This document shows, piece by piece, positions 35,599 through 45,044 of a stretch of 64,000 bases of DNA (position 1 is the stretch's first letter; each line of letters opens with the position of its first letter). The notes below the pieces were generated by a model, which saw only the letters and a list, made by a program, of their open reading frames with translations, ran no database searches and was not told the DNA's origin. The stretch is from positions 310,001 to 374,000 of the forward strand of contig LOER01000016.1 in the NCBI GenBank assembly GCA_001515945.1, in the 5' to 3' direction. The position numbers and the translations under genes are program-made. The DNA is from Desulfitibacter sp. BRH_c19 (GTDB taxonomy: Bacteria; Bacillota; DSM-16504; Desulfitibacterales; Desulfitibacteraceae).

Positions 35599-35634
35599 CA
35601 GAAGTCGGAATTCAGAAGTCAGAAGTCAGAATAA
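35599..35634 (+). repeat. CAGAA direct repeat, copy 2
   Basis: Four CAGAAGT-like words in tandem (CAGAAGTCGGAATTCAGAAG and on), sharing CAGAAGTCAGAAGTCAGAA with 18.3 kb. It lies in the gap between sigE and sigG; adjacent bases 35640-35690 are purine/pyrimidine-biased (repeated CTTCAT, CTCCTGCTTC). Confidence 0.6.
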
Positions 35635-35750
35635 CACCTTAAAAACCCTACTTCATACCCTTGTCTCCTGCTTCATGCCTCTTGAACAATGTACTTTCTT
35701 TCCTTTAAAATTATTGCCATGGGTATTAAGTTTTATACTGACACGGGCAA

Positions 35751-35783
35751 AATAAAAAAACAGCCACCTAAGTGACTGTTTGA
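35751..35783 (-). terminator. sigE terminator
   Basis: On the minus strand AAACAGTCAC, TTAG, GTGGCTGTTT (one wobble), followed by a T-rich run (TTTTATTTT). It separates sigE from sigG, fitting their use in different compartments. Confidence 0.75.
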
Positions 35784-35816
35784 AATATAGAGACAACATT
35801 ATATAAAATAATACTC

Positions 35817-36542
35817 TTATTCTAGTTTCCGAAACTCTTTTCGCAAACGTTTAATTATTCTTTTTTCGAGTCTAGATATATATGACTGAGATATACCCAG
35901 AATGTCTGCCACTTCCTTTTGCGTCTTTTCTGTCCCATCCATCAATCCAAATCTAAATTCCATTATCTTTTTTTCCCTGGGGTTTAGTTTTTTCATAGCG
36001 GCATAGAGTAGTTTTCTATCAACCTCTTCTTCAATTGATCTATAAATAATATCATTTTCAGTTCCCAGAACATCTGATAATAATAATTCATTACCATCCC
36101 AGTCTATATTAAGAGGCTCATCAAAGGAAACCTCTGTTTTTGTCTTATTATTTCTTCTCAAATGCATCAATATCTCATTTTCAATGCATCTTGATGCATA
36201 GGTGGCAAGTTTTATCTTTTTCTTTGGATCAAAGGTATTGACTGCCTTAATTAAACCTATAGTCCCTATTGACACTAGGTCTTCAATTCCTACACCTGTA
36301 TTTTCAAACTTTCTAGCAATATACACTACTAGACGCAGGTTACGTTCTATTAGAATACTCTTTACAGCTCTATCGCCTTCTTCAAGCTTATCTATTAAAT
36401 ACTTTTCCTCATCATTTGATAGGGGCGGGGGTAATGCTTCACTACTTCCCACATAATGTACTTCCGGGTGCAGTTTAAGTCTTATTAACAAATTTAGTAA
36501 CTTTATTTTTATGTTCCAGCGAAGTTGTAAAAGTTTCTTCAT
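35817..36542 (-). CDS. sigE: Sporulation sigma factor SigE (pro-form)
   Basis: SigE controls early mother-cell transcription. The N-terminal 25-30 residues ([20 protein letters not shown]) are the amphipathic pro-sequence removed by SpoIIGA, next to [20 protein letters not shown], which contains the cleavage region. Regions 2 ([21 protein letters not shown] in part) and 4 ([22 protein letters not shown]) are intact. I chose ATG 36542 with GGGGGG nine bases upstream. Operon with spoIIGA. Confidence 0.97.
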   Translation of the reverse strand: MKKLLQLRWNIKIKLLNLLIRLKLHPEVHYVGSSEALPPPLSNDEEKYLIDKLEEGDRAVKSILIERNLRLVVYIARKFENTGVGIEDLVSIGTIGLIKAVNTFDPKKKIKLATYASRCIENEILMHLRRNNKTKTEVSFDEPLNIDWDGNELLLSDVLGTENDIIYRSIEEEVDRKLLYAAMKKLNPREKKIMEFRFGLMDGTEKTQKEVADILGISQSYISRLEKRIIKRLRKEFRKLE

Positions 36543-36588
36543 TAACAAAATCCCCCCTATATGAATAAAGCTTATACTAATTTAAAAA

Positions 36589-37524
36589 CTAAATATCCAG
36601 AGAATTTTGTAAGAGTTCTGGATGTAAGAGTCCATTATATATGCCCTTAGAAGATAGTCTATAGTTATAAATACCTACAATAATATCCTTAATCTTTATT
36701 GTCTTATCATTATGTACAATAATGATTGAATCTGGTCTAATGCCTACAAGCATTCCCTTTTGCTCTCCTATTGAATTAAAGGGTATGACCCGTAGTCTAG
36801 ATATCAGGTTTGTCTCTGAAAGACAAGTTATTGTTGAATTAATATCAAAATCCTTATTTTCCTCCAATTCTTTGTATATGACTTCAGGAATTATACTTTT
36901 CAAAGCTTCTAATTCAGCTATCATCACGGGCTTACTTGTAATCGGATCTGTTAACTGATTACCTGTATCAACTAAGGTTTTTAGAGCTATTCTTTGATCT
37001 CCAATACAAATAATTACTGGAACATATAAAATGTTTTTGAGAAAGTTCTGTCTGATAAATCTTGTTCCGTACCTACCAACAACCAATGCAGCCACCATTG
37101 CCGCAAGTAACCAATTATATCCCAATGGTTCTATAATTGAAAACTTACCTGTTAATACAGCCTGTATGGTATGGTCCGTATTTGCTAGATATACTGTAGC
37201 TAACATAGCACCACCTGCAGCAAATACAATAAAATAAAAATAGGCTAGTGCCTGCATCATTTTCCGAAGGCTCAATGGATAAAAAGCTATGTAAATCATT
37301 ACTATAGAAAAAAGTAATTTTATTAAAAGCGAAGAAAAAGAAGTATGCAATGCGGGAAAATAGACAGTTACTGAATACAAGGCACCAGTAAGGGCAGCTA
37401 AGATAATTCTTTTAAATGAGGTACTAAACCCTGTAAACCTAGCTGTTGCCCAAATCAAAACAAAATCCATGGTAAGATTTACAAGAAATAGAACATCTAA
37501 ATATAGGATGTTTTCCTCAAACAC
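36589..37524 (-). CDS. spoIIGA: Sigma-E processing peptidase SpoIIGA
   Basis: SpoIIGA is a membrane-embedded aspartic protease that matures SigE at the septum. Five membrane segments fill the N-terminal half (for example YLDVLFLVNLTMDFVLIWAT). The catalytic site is LVDTGNQLTDP at about residue 188 in the soluble C-terminal half. GTG 37524 with GAGGTG upstream is the likely start. Order spoIIGA-sigE-sigG downstream of ftsZ is the Firmicutes standard. Confidence 0.95.
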   Translation of the reverse strand: MFEENILYLDVLFLVNLTMDFVLIWATARFTGFSTSFKRIILAALTGALYSVTVYFPALHTSFSSLLIKLLFSIVMIYIAFYPLSLRKMMQALAYFYFIVFAAGGAMLATVYLANTDHTIQAVLTGKFSIIEPLGYNWLLAAMVAALVVGRYGTRFIRQNFLKNILYVPVIICIGDQRIALKTLVDTGNQLTDPITSKPVMIAELEALKSIIPEVIYKELEENKDFDINSTITCLSETNLISRLRVIPFNSIGEQKGMLVGIRPDSIIIVHNDKTIKIKDIIVGIYNYRLSSKGIYNGLLHPELLQNSLDI

Positions 37525-37660
37525 TAGAGCCACCTCAAAGGGAATACTCCATATAAATATATTAAATGCAGTACGAGTCTATGACTTCTAAAACAATTAT
37601 ACAGAAGACTTCAGAAGAACTTTGTCACTTATTGCGAATTCTTTAAAGTAGTTTTAATAA

Positions 37661-37690
37661 CAAAAGAACGGTCACCTAAAACCGTTCTCC
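37661..37690 (-). terminator. ftsZ terminator
   Basis: AGAACGGT, TTTAGGTG, ACCGTTCT then TTTG on the minus strand, about 58 bases after the ftsZ stop. The remaining gap to spoIIGA presumably holds the spoIIGA promoter (SigA/Spo0A in relatives); I could not fix it. Confidence 0.7.
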
Positions 37691-37747
37691 TCATTAATAT
37701 CTTGCTATTGAATTTATTACATCATTAAATTTTTTGCCTGAACGAGT

Positions 37748-38797
37748 CTACTTTCTTCTTAAAAATGCAGGAATATCAAGATCGTCCCCTGTAAAAGGTT
37801 TCATCTCTATTTCTTTAGTAAAACTCTCTTTAGGACTTCGTCTCTCATCAAAACCAGTAGCTATTACTGTTACCCTTAACTCATCTTCTAATCTCTCATC
37901 CACAACTGCTCCAAAAATTATATTTGCTTCTGGATCTGCTGCAGACGAAATTATTTCAGCCACCTCATTAACTTCAAATAAGCCAAGGTTATTGCCTCCT
38001 GTGATATTTAACAATACACCCTTTGCACCCTCTATTGAAGTTTCCAATAGTGGACTTGAAATTGCCATATTAGCGGCTTCAGCAGCACGTTTATCACCAC
38101 TAGCACGTCCAATACCCATTAGAGCAGACCCTGTGTCCATCATAATTGTTTTAACATCAGCGAAATCTAAATTAATTAATCCAGGTACTGCAATTAAATC
38201 TGATATACCCTGAACACCTTGCCTTAATATATCGTCTGCTATTTTGAAAGCATCTGAAATTGAAGTATTCTTATCAGCAACTTGTAGTAACCTGTCATTT
38301 GGAATTATTATGAGTGTATCTACCTTCTCTTTTAATTCTTCAATACCTATCTCTGCTTGTCCTGCTCTTTTCTTGCCCTCAAATGTAAATGGCCTGGTTA
38401 CTACTCCTACAGTTAAAGCACCCTGTTCTTTAGCTACCTCTGCAACAATTGGAGCTGCCCCTGTTCCTGTTCCTCCACCCATACCTGCCGTAACAAATAC
38501 CATATCCGCTCCTTGGAGGCTTTTTACTATTTCATCTCGTGTTTCCTCAGCTGCTTTTTTACCAATTTCTGGATTAGCACCGGCACCTAAGCCTTTTGTA
38601 AGCTTATTTCCAATTTGAATCTTCATTTGTGCTTGACTAAGACTTAAGCACTGAGCATCTGTATTTACACAAATAAAGTCGACTCCTTGTAGATTGGCTG
38701 ATATCATACGATTAACAGCATTATTACCTCCGCCACCTACTCCAATAACCTTAATCTTTGCAAATGGGTTAAATTCTTGTTGTTCTAGTTCTAACAT
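37748..38797 (-). CDS. ftsZ: Cell division protein FtsZ
   Basis: Tubulin homologue forming the Z ring. GTP-binding: [15 protein letters not shown] (about 17-32), [14 protein letters not shown] (about 106). The T7 loop synergy region [11 protein letters not shown] is intact. The C-terminal peptide [12 protein letters not shown] binds FtsA and SepF, both encoded here. 349 residues. 14 bases after ftsA. Confidence 0.98.
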   Translation of the reverse strand: MLELEQQEFNPFAKIKVIGVGGGGNNAVNRMISANLQGVDFICVNTDAQCLSLSQAQMKIQIGNKLTKGLGAGANPEIGKKAAEETRDEIVKSLQGADMVFVTAGMGGGTGTGAAPIVAEVAKEQGALTVGVVTRPFTFEGKKRAGQAEIGIEELKEKVDTLIIIPNDRLLQVADKNTSISDAFKIADDILRQGVQGISDLIAVPGLINLDFADVKTIMMDTGSALMGIGRASGDKRAAEAANMAISSPLLETSIEGAKGVLLNITGGNNLGLFEVNEVAEIISSAADPEANIIFGAVVDERLEDELRVTVIATGFDERRSPKESFTKEIEMKPFTGDDLDIPAFLRRK

Positions 38798-38811
38798 GTA
38801 GTATCCTCCCT

Positions 38812-40053
38812 CTAAAATAAGTCTTTAAACCAGCTTTTAATACTATTAAAATAACTTTTAAAGCTGTTATCGTTATCTACTGCAACTTCCTCTGAAACCA
38901 TCCTACGTGAAGCATATATTACCAGGCCGATAGCTGTTGCATATTTGGGGTTGTTTACCATATCTATCATACCGCCAATATTACATGGATAACCTATCCT
39001 AACAGGCATATCTAATTGTTCAGCGGCGAGTTCAGCAATTCCATCCAATAAGCAACCTCCACCAGTAAAAATTAGCCCTGCTGGAATAACACCCTTAAAA
39101 CCGGATGATTTTATCTCTTGCTTTATCATATGAAATATTTCCTGCATCCTAGGTTCAATAATACTAGCTAAGGCCTTTTTTGAAACTTTCCTGTTTTCAT
39201 GCCCACCTAAATTGGATATAGCAACATATTCTTCATCTGGCATCAGATTACTAAGAACACAGCCATGTTCCATTTTAATCTTTTCAGCTTGGTTCAAAGG
39301 GATCCTTAAGCCTACAGCCAAGTCACTAGTTACATGGTAAGCACCGACTGGCAGTACAGACGCAAACCATAAACCATCTTCATCAAAGAGAGAAATCTCT
39401 GTGGTTCCACCACCAATATCCACAACCACAGATGCTAAATCTCTTTCTACAGGTTGCAATACCGCTTCAGATGCTGCTAACGGATTTAATACAAAACCGT
39501 CTACATGCAGATCTGCCCTTGAAACCGCTTTGCCAAGATTTTGGATAGATGCATTTGCCCCTATAATAATACTAACCTCTGCTTCAAGTCTTGACCCTAC
39601 CATTCCTACAGGATCTAACACCCCATCATACCCATCAACCACATATTGTCTAGGAATCACATGTATGATTTCCTTATCAATGGGTAGGTTTATTACTTTA
39701 GATGCTGATATTACCCTTTCTACATCTGCTACAGAGATTTCACCATCCCTATTGCCAACAGCCACTACACCTTTGTTATTAACAGAATATATGTGAGAAC
39801 CAGTCACTCCTACATATACTGATAGAATTTTTTGGCCGCTCATTCTCTCGGCAGATGTAACTGCCTGAACAATAGAACGTGCCACTCCATCAATATCTAC
39901 TATGATGCCTTTACGCAAGCCATTTGATGGACATTCACCAAACCCTGTGACTTTAATCTCACCTAATTCAGTTATTTCTCCTACAACTGCTGTAACTTTT
40001 GTACTTCCAACGTCTAATCCTACTACTATTCTATTTTGGGGCAAGTTTTGCAC
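38812..40053 (-). CDS. ftsA: Cell division protein FtsA
   Basis: Actin-like membrane tether of FtsZ. Phosphate-binding [16 protein letters not shown] at the N-terminus, [16 protein letters not shown] (about 205), and a C-terminal amphipathic helix [13 protein letters not shown] for membrane binding. 413 residues. Immediately upstream of ftsZ. Confidence 0.97.
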   Translation of the reverse strand: MQNLPQNRIVVGLDVGSTKVTAVVGEITELGEIKVTGFGECPSNGLRKGIIVDIDGVARSIVQAVTSAERMSGQKILSVYVGVTGSHIYSVNNKGVVAVGNRDGEISVADVERVISASKVINLPIDKEIIHVIPRQYVVDGYDGVLDPVGMVGSRLEAEVSIIIGANASIQNLGKAVSRADLHVDGFVLNPLAASEAVLQPVERDLASVVVDIGGGTTEISLFDEDGLWFASVLPVGAYHVTSDLAVGLRIPLNQAEKIKMEHGCVLSNLMPDEEYVAISNLGGHENRKVSKKALASIIEPRMQEIFHMIKQEIKSSGFKGVIPAGLIFTGGGCLLDGIAELAAEQLDMPVRIGYPCNIGGMIDMVNNPKYATAIGLVIYASRRMVSEEVAVDNDNSFKSYFNSIKSWFKDLF

Positions 40054-40132
40054 CTCCCTGGAAGAACATCTATATCTTTAAAAAAATTTCCACAACATAT
40101 TGCAAATACCTTTTTTTACAAAAAACAATTTT

Positions 40133-40468
40133 TTATTTTTTCAAAATAAGTCTTCTAACTATGGCAAGGTTTTCAAACAAACGAACCCCAAAAGCAAATA
40201 CTGCAGCTAAATAAAGATCGACTCCTATCTGCTCGCCAATATAAGCTAAGGCACCAGCAAAAAACGTATTGGCTACAAATCCCGTAACAAAAATTGCATT
40301 ATCATATTTACCCTCTAAATTTGCCCTTAGTCCTCCAATCACAGAATCAAAAGCAGCCAGTAAGGCCACAGACATATACTTAGCAAACCCAATGGGTACA
40401 GCAAATGGAAGCTGTAAACCTAGCATTATTCCTATCAACAGGCCAACTAAAGGGAACCACATTTGCAA
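40133..40468 (-). CDS. sbp: Small basic membrane protein (sbp, DUF1290)
   Basis: 111 residues with three membrane segments (LVGLLIGIMLGLQL, YMSVALLAAFDSVIGGLRANL in part, and GFVANTFFAGALAYIGEQIG). The family is always found between ftsQ/divIB and ftsA or ftsZ in Firmicutes. Function unknown. Confidence 0.9.
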   Translation of the reverse strand: MQMWFPLVGLLIGIMLGLQLPFAVPIGFAKYMSVALLAAFDSVIGGLRANLEGKYDNAIFVTGFVANTFFAGALAYIGEQIGVDLYLAAVFAFGVRLFENLAIVRRLILKK

Positions 40469-40475
40469 ACATCCT

Positions 40476-41231
40476 TTACTTATATTTGATTACTGGCAAA
40501 CCTGCAAAGCTTATATCAATATATTCCAATTGGTAGTGGTTTCCTTCCTCCAACTGTTTTGTATAAAGCTTTTCAAAAACGGCTATCTTTTCATCAAGGT
40601 TTTTTGAATTACCTACTTTAACCATAATACCTTCGTTTGTGAACAACCAAATATCATTTTCTCCTGAGGAAACGTTTATCTCATTGAAATAAATACCATG
40701 CTCTTCCCATATTTGGTCTGCAATTTCAAGAGCAGCATCCAGAACCCGATTCTCTATCTCTTGTCCATAACGTAAATTTTCCTCAAGACTTAGACCAGTT
40801 ATAAGGGGAAGATCAATAAACTCTCTTATAGATTCCACATCCTGCATGTAAAATCCTTTGCCATCCACTAAAATAAATTTTTCTTGTGCAACAACAATTG
40901 AGGACGGTTCTCTCTCTTTTACATGAATATATAAAGTACCCGGAAGACGTTTTTCAACTTTCACTTCCTGGATCATTGGTAATATTTCTAATCGCCTTAT
41001 GATGCGTTTCTCATCAATATAAAACAGATTATTCCCTAAGGGCACGTCTGCATTTTGTAAAATGTGCTCATTATCTAGGATCCTATTCCCGTCTACAAAT
41101 ATATCCTTGCAATCAAAATAACTTGATTGTATAAATAAGTACATAAATAGCGCAAATAAAAGACAAAGTAAGGTAGTCTGCATAACCCTTGACTTCTTGG
41201 TATGTAAAACTCGGTATGCTTTTGAGGGCAT
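40476..41231 (-). CDS. ftsQ: Cell division protein FtsQ/DivIB
   Basis: One membrane anchor (MQTTLLCLLFALFMYLFIQS, about residues 16-35), a POTRA domain (FVDGNRILDNEHILQNADVP) and a beta domain (LPGTLYIHVKEREPSSIVV). ATG 41231 has AAGGAG nine bases upstream; the longer TTG start would overlap it. First gene of ftsQ-sbp-ftsA-ftsZ with its own promoter after the murA terminator. Confidence 0.92.
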   Translation of the reverse strand: MPSKAYRVLHTKKSRVMQTTLLCLLFALFMYLFIQSSYFDCKDIFVDGNRILDNEHILQNADVPLGNNLFYIDEKRIIRRLEILPMIQEVKVEKRLPGTLYIHVKEREPSSIVVAQEKFILVDGKGFYMQDVESIREFIDLPLITGLSLEENLRYGQEIENRVLDAALEIADQIWEEHGIYFNEINVSSGENDIWLFTNEGIMVKVGNSKNLDEKIAVFEKLYTKQLEEGNHYQLEYIDISFAGLPVIKYK

Positions 41232-41278
41232 TTTGGTTATCTCCTTAAATAACAATTATAGTAAGATTTTTTATCACT

Positions 41279-41307
41279 ATTATATCAGACAACTACTGCC
41301 AGTCCAA
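41279..41307 (-). promoter_or_regulatory. Sigma-A-type promoter for ftsQ-sbp-ftsA-ftsZ
   Basis: Minus strand TTGGAC (41307-41302), 17-base spacer, TATAAT (41284-41279), 48 bases before the ftsQ start and just after the murA terminator. A second TATAAT is nearer the gene. Confidence 0.7.
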
Positions 41308-41315
41308 TATAACAT

Positions 41316-41340
41316 TAAAAAAAGCAGCCACTTAGCTGCT
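41316..41340 (-). terminator. murA terminator
   Basis: AGCAGC, TAAGTG, GCTGCT followed by TTTTTTT on the minus strand. The first arm encodes the last two serine codons and the loop contains the TAA stop of murA. Confidence 0.8.
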
Positions 41341-42603
41341 AAGAGAGTTGTTGACTCTTATTATTTTGGCGCCTAGATCGTTGTACTTTCTTTCAAAGTT
41401 CTCATAGCCTCTGTCCAAATAATGAATATTTTCTATAACTGTAGCTTCTTCTGAGACGAGACCTGCCAAGACTAATGCTCCTGCAGCTCTTAAGTCTGTG
41501 GCCTCTACAAAAGCACCAGTTAATTTTTTAACTCCCTTAACAATTGCAATTCTACCTTCAACTTTTATTTCTGCACCAAGCCTTCTAAATTCATCAACAT
41601 GTTTAAACCTATTTTCAAAAATGTTTTCTACTATTACTGAAGTGCCCTGACCAAGCATTAGGAGCACCATCATTTGAGGTTGTAAGTCTGTAGGAAAACC
41701 TGGATAAGGTAATGTTCTAATATCTAATGGTTTTAACTCTTTATTTCCCCTTACCCTTATTTGGTAGTCTCCTTCATCTATTTGACACCCCGCATCTCTA
41801 AGTTTACTAGTAAGAGGAACTAAATGTTCAGCTATCACATTTTCAATCACAACATCTCCACCTGTTGCAGCTGCAGCTATCATATGTGTACCTGCTTCAA
41901 TTCTGTCAGGAATAAGGTAATGTTCTACTGAGCCAAGCTTCTTAACTCCAGTTATTTTTATAGTGTCTGTTCCTGCTCCACGTATTTTTGCCCCCATAAA
42001 GTTTAAAAAATTTTGTAAGTCCACAACCTCAGGTTCTCTAGCACAATTTTTTATTATTGTTTCTCCTGGTATTAAACATGCTGCCATCATTAGGTTCTGA
42101 GTGGCACCTACACTTGGAAAGTCTAGGTAAATACTTTCTCCTTTTAAATTTGAGCCGTTGGCTTCGATAAAACCATGTTTTTCCTTAATAATTGCGTTTA
42201 ATTTTTCAAACCCTTTCAGATGCAAATCTATTGGTCTTGAGCCAATATTACATCCACCTGGATAAGCTACTCTTATAGAACCGAACTTGCCTAACATAGG
42301 TCCCATAAATAAGCTAGAAGCACGTATTTTTCTCACAAGCGTTTCAGATAATTCTTGGGGCTGTACGTTGGAGGTATCTATAATATGTACCTTGCCTTCT
42401 CTCTTTAGGTTTGCACCCAAAATCTCTAACATTTTAAGCATTTCCTGCACATCTGAAATATCTGGGACATCATGTAGTATTACTTCCTTGCTGGATAAAA
42501 GACTCGCAGCCATTATTGGTAAAACTGCGTTTTTTGACCCACTAACCTTTATTGTTCCGGAAAGTTCTTTACCCCCCATTACAACAAACTTATCTTTTTT
42601 CAC
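41332..42603 (-). CDS. murA: UDP-N-acetylglucosamine 1-carboxyvinyltransferase
   Basis: MurA makes the first committed peptidoglycan precursor from UDP-GlcNAc and PEP. GSKNAVLPIMAASLL binds substrate near the N-terminus; the active-site loop AYPGGCNIGSRPIDLH contains the fosfomycin-target cysteine (about residue 116). The likely start is GTG 42603 with GGGGG seven bases upstream (423 residues), rather than TTG 42621. Confidence 0.96.
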   Translation of the reverse strand: MKKDKFVVMGGKELSGTIKVSGSKNAVLPIMAASLLSSKEVILHDVPDISDVQEMLKMLEILGANLKREGKVHIIDTSNVQPQELSETLVRKIRASSLFMGPMLGKFGSIRVAYPGGCNIGSRPIDLHLKGFEKLNAIIKEKHGFIEANGSNLKGESIYLDFPSVGATQNLMMAACLIPGETIIKNCAREPEVVDLQNFLNFMGAKIRGAGTDTIKITGVKKLGSVEHYLIPDRIEAGTHMIAAAATGGDVVIENVIAEHLVPLTSKLRDAGCQIDEGDYQIRVRGNKELKPLDIRTLPYPGFPTDLQPQMMVLLMLGQGTSVIVENIFENRFKHVDEFRRLGAEIKVEGRIAIVKGVKKLTGAFVEATDLRAAGALVLAGLVSEEATVIENIHYLDRGYENFERKYNDLGAKIIRVNNSLSS

Positions 42604-42623
42604 AGATCCACCCCCTGTCAACT

Positions 42624-43541
42624 CTATCCTAAAATACTAATCTCCGGTTCTAGGTGAATTCCATAGAAATTTTCTACACAATGAACAGCTTTATCCATCA
42701 GGTTGAGAATATCCTCAGCAGTTGCACTTCCAGTATTGACTATAAAATTTGCATGTTTATCTGAAATCTTTGCTCCACCCATATTAAATCCTTTTAAACC
42801 AACAGATTCAATAAGGTAACCAGCTGCATAACCCTCTGGATTCTTAAAAACACTTCCTGCATTGGGTAGCCTTAATGGCTGTTTCTCAATTCGGTTCTGC
42901 TGATGAAATGTCATTAAATTTTTTATTTTAACAGCATCACCTTGAGCTAGTTTAAGGTTGCCACCGACTATCACCTGAGCACCTTTTTTAAAACTACTTT
43001 CGCGATAATTAAAATTCATTTGCTCCCTTGATAGAACCTTGACCTCACCTTCCATATTAACTATTTTGACTTCTTTTATAACATCTCCTAATGATTTACC
43101 CCATGCTCCAGCATTCATCAAGATAGCACCACCAAAAGACGCTGGAATTCCTACAGAAAACTCAAGTCCAGTAAGGCTATTTTGCATTGCATATTTTGCA
43201 AGTTGTGGCATTGTATTTCCAGCCTCTGCACTTATAATTGTTCCTTGAACGGATATCCTTTCAAGCTTAGCTGTATTGATAACTATCCCTTTGATACCAC
43301 TATCTTTTACCAGCACATTAGATCCATTTCCCAAGACGATAACTGGTACATTATTCTTCTTTGCAATTTTTATCACACCCACTACCTTCTCCACGCTACT
43401 TGGAAATACTAGGTATTGAGCGGGGCCACCAACTCTCCATGTAGTCCATTTACTTAAAGGTTCGTTAGCAAGTACTTCTTTACCTGAATTTAGAATTTCT
43501 TTTAATTGCGCAAATACAGTATCATTGATCTCCACTTTCAT
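42624..43541 (-). CDS. murB: UDP-N-acetylmuramate dehydrogenase
   Basis: MurB reduces the enolpyruvyl group with NADPH via FAD. FAD-binding domain: TTWRVGGPAQYLV, VLGNGSNVLVKD; catalytic region NYRESSFKKG with the serine; C-terminal GSVFKNPEG and HANFIVNTG. 305 residues, type II pattern. Overlaps the murC end by 4 bases. Confidence 0.96.
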   Translation of the reverse strand: MKVEINDTVFAQLKEILNSGKEVLANEPLSKWTTWRVGGPAQYLVFPSSVEKVVGVIKIAKKNNVPVIVLGNGSNVLVKDSGIKGIVINTAKLERISVQGTIISAEAGNTMPQLAKYAMQNSLTGLEFSVGIPASFGGAILMNAGAWGKSLGDVIKEVKIVNMEGEVKVLSREQMNFNYRESSFKKGAQVIVGGNLKLAQGDAVKIKNLMTFHQQNRIEKQPLRLPNAGSVFKNPEGYAAGYLIESVGLKGFNMGGAKISDKHANFIVNTGSATAEDILNLMDKAVHCVENFYGIHLEPEISILG

Positions 43542-44908
43542 TCCCCCAAGTTGTTTACAAGTTCTTTACCCTTTTTCCATATATCCCCAGCCCCTAATGT
43601 CAATATTAAATCCCCAGACTTAGTTTTTTTTCGCAAATAATCACTTAACTTATTATATTCCTTGTATACTACTTGCTTATTAGGAAAGCTCTTCTTTGCT
43701 TCCAGATAAATTAATTCACCACTAATACCTGGAATAGCTTTTTCTCCTGCTGCATAAATATCAGTAATAATTACTAAATCTGCATCAGAAAATGAATTAC
43801 CAAATTCTTGATAAAGTTGTTTTGTCCTTGAATAACGATGGGGTTGAAATACTACCACAACCCTTCCTTCATGACTCTGTCGAGCAGCTTCTAAAGTAGC
43901 CTTAATTTCAGTAGGATGATGTGCATAATCATCTACAACCTTAACGTTGTTTTGATCTCCCAATAATTGAAAACGTCTCTCAACTCCCCTGAATTGTTTT
44001 AATACTAGACTAGCTTCTTCAAAACTAATACCAACCTCCATGGCCACTCCTAATGCTCCCATTGCATTGATTATATTATGCTTACCTGCAACAGTAAGTT
44101 CCAAACTACCAAGAAATTTATTTTCGTAGTATATGTCAGAGATGCTTCCTGTTGCCTTAAAAACTATATTTTTTGCAACATAAGAATCATTTTCTTGTAG
44201 ACCATAATATTTTATATTTCTGCCTTTTGGCACTTTGATTCTTTTAACAATTTCATTATCTATTCCAAGAAATATTGTGCCTCCCTCAGGAACTTGATTA
44301 ATAAATTGTTGAAAAGAACTAATTATATTTTCCATACTACCATAGTGATCCAAATGATCATCCTCTATATTAGTCACTAGGGCAATTTCAGGAAAGAGCT
44401 CTAAAAATGACCCGTCACTTTCATCTGCTTCGGCTACAAGGTATTCTCCATAACCTAACTTAGCATTTGAGCATAAGTTGAATACCTCACCACCAACTAC
44501 AATAGTAGGATCATACCCAGCATCTTCAAGTACCAGAGCGATCATTGAACTTGTAGTTGTTTTCCCGTGAGCTCCCGCTACAGCAATGCCCCTTTGAAGT
44601 TTCATTAATTCTCCAAGAAGTTTTCCTCTTTTGATGATTCTTATATTTCTATCTTTAGATCTGCGAATTTCAGGGTTGGTCTCAGGTATAGCAGTAGAAA
44701 CCACAACCAAATCACAAATATCAGGTACATTATCTTCCTGGTGGCCTATTTTTATTTGGGCGCCCATTTGGGTAAGCCGCTCTACATATTTTGAGTTAGA
44801 TAAATCTGAGCCACTAACTTTTGTTCCAGTTTGAATTAGTATTTTTGCCAGGCCACTCATGCCTGCGCCACCAATACCAATAAAGTGTACATAATTTATT
44901 TCTTTCAA
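43538..44908 (-). CDS. murC: UDP-N-acetylmuramate-L-alanine ligase
   Basis: MurC adds the first amino acid of the peptide stem. KEINYVHFIGIGGAGMSGLA is the nucleotide-binding N-terminus; ATP loop AVAGAHGKTTTSSMIA; central DDYAHHPTEIKAT. I chose TTG 44908 with AAGGAG seven bases upstream (456 residues); an upstream extension to 44992 would add an unlikely hydrophobic segment. Confidence 0.96.
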   Translation of the reverse strand: MKEINYVHFIGIGGAGMSGLAKILIQTGTKVSGSDLSNSKYVERLTQMGAQIKIGHQEDNVPDICDLVVVSTAIPETNPEIRRSKDRNIRIIKRGKLLGELMKLQRGIAVAGAHGKTTTSSMIALVLEDAGYDPTIVVGGEVFNLCSNAKLGYGEYLVAEADESDGSFLELFPEIALVTNIEDDHLDHYGSMENIISSFQQFINQVPEGGTIFLGIDNEIVKRIKVPKGRNIKYYGLQENDSYVAKNIVFKATGSISDIYYENKFLGSLELTVAGKHNIINAMGALGVAMEVGISFEEASLVLKQFRGVERRFQLLGDQNNVKVVDDYAHHPTEIKATLEAARQSHEGRVVVVFQPHRYSRTKQLYQEFGNSFSDADLVIITDIYAAGEKAIPGISGELIYLEAKKSFPNKQVVYKEYNKLSDYLRKKTKSGDLILTLGAGDIWKKGKELVNNLGE

Positions 44909-45044
44909 AGCTACCACTCCTTTTGTCCCGAGAAGCAAAGTAACATAACTTACAAACCATACTATGCAGACTAAGATACTTTTGTTACACAAAGTAAATT
45001 TTTAATTATAGCTTGTCTAACTAAAAAGCAATTTTCAAGCTAGC

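Noticed and set aside
37734-38618. Plus-strand ORFs of 159 and 124 codons opposite ftsZ
   Set aside because: Shadow frames of ftsZ; no family resemblance.
44909-44992. N-terminal hydrophobic extension of MurC
   Set aside because: A TTG with a well-placed AAGGAG at 44908 gives the normal N-terminus; the extension has no binding site and would put a membrane segment on a cytoplasmic enzyme.
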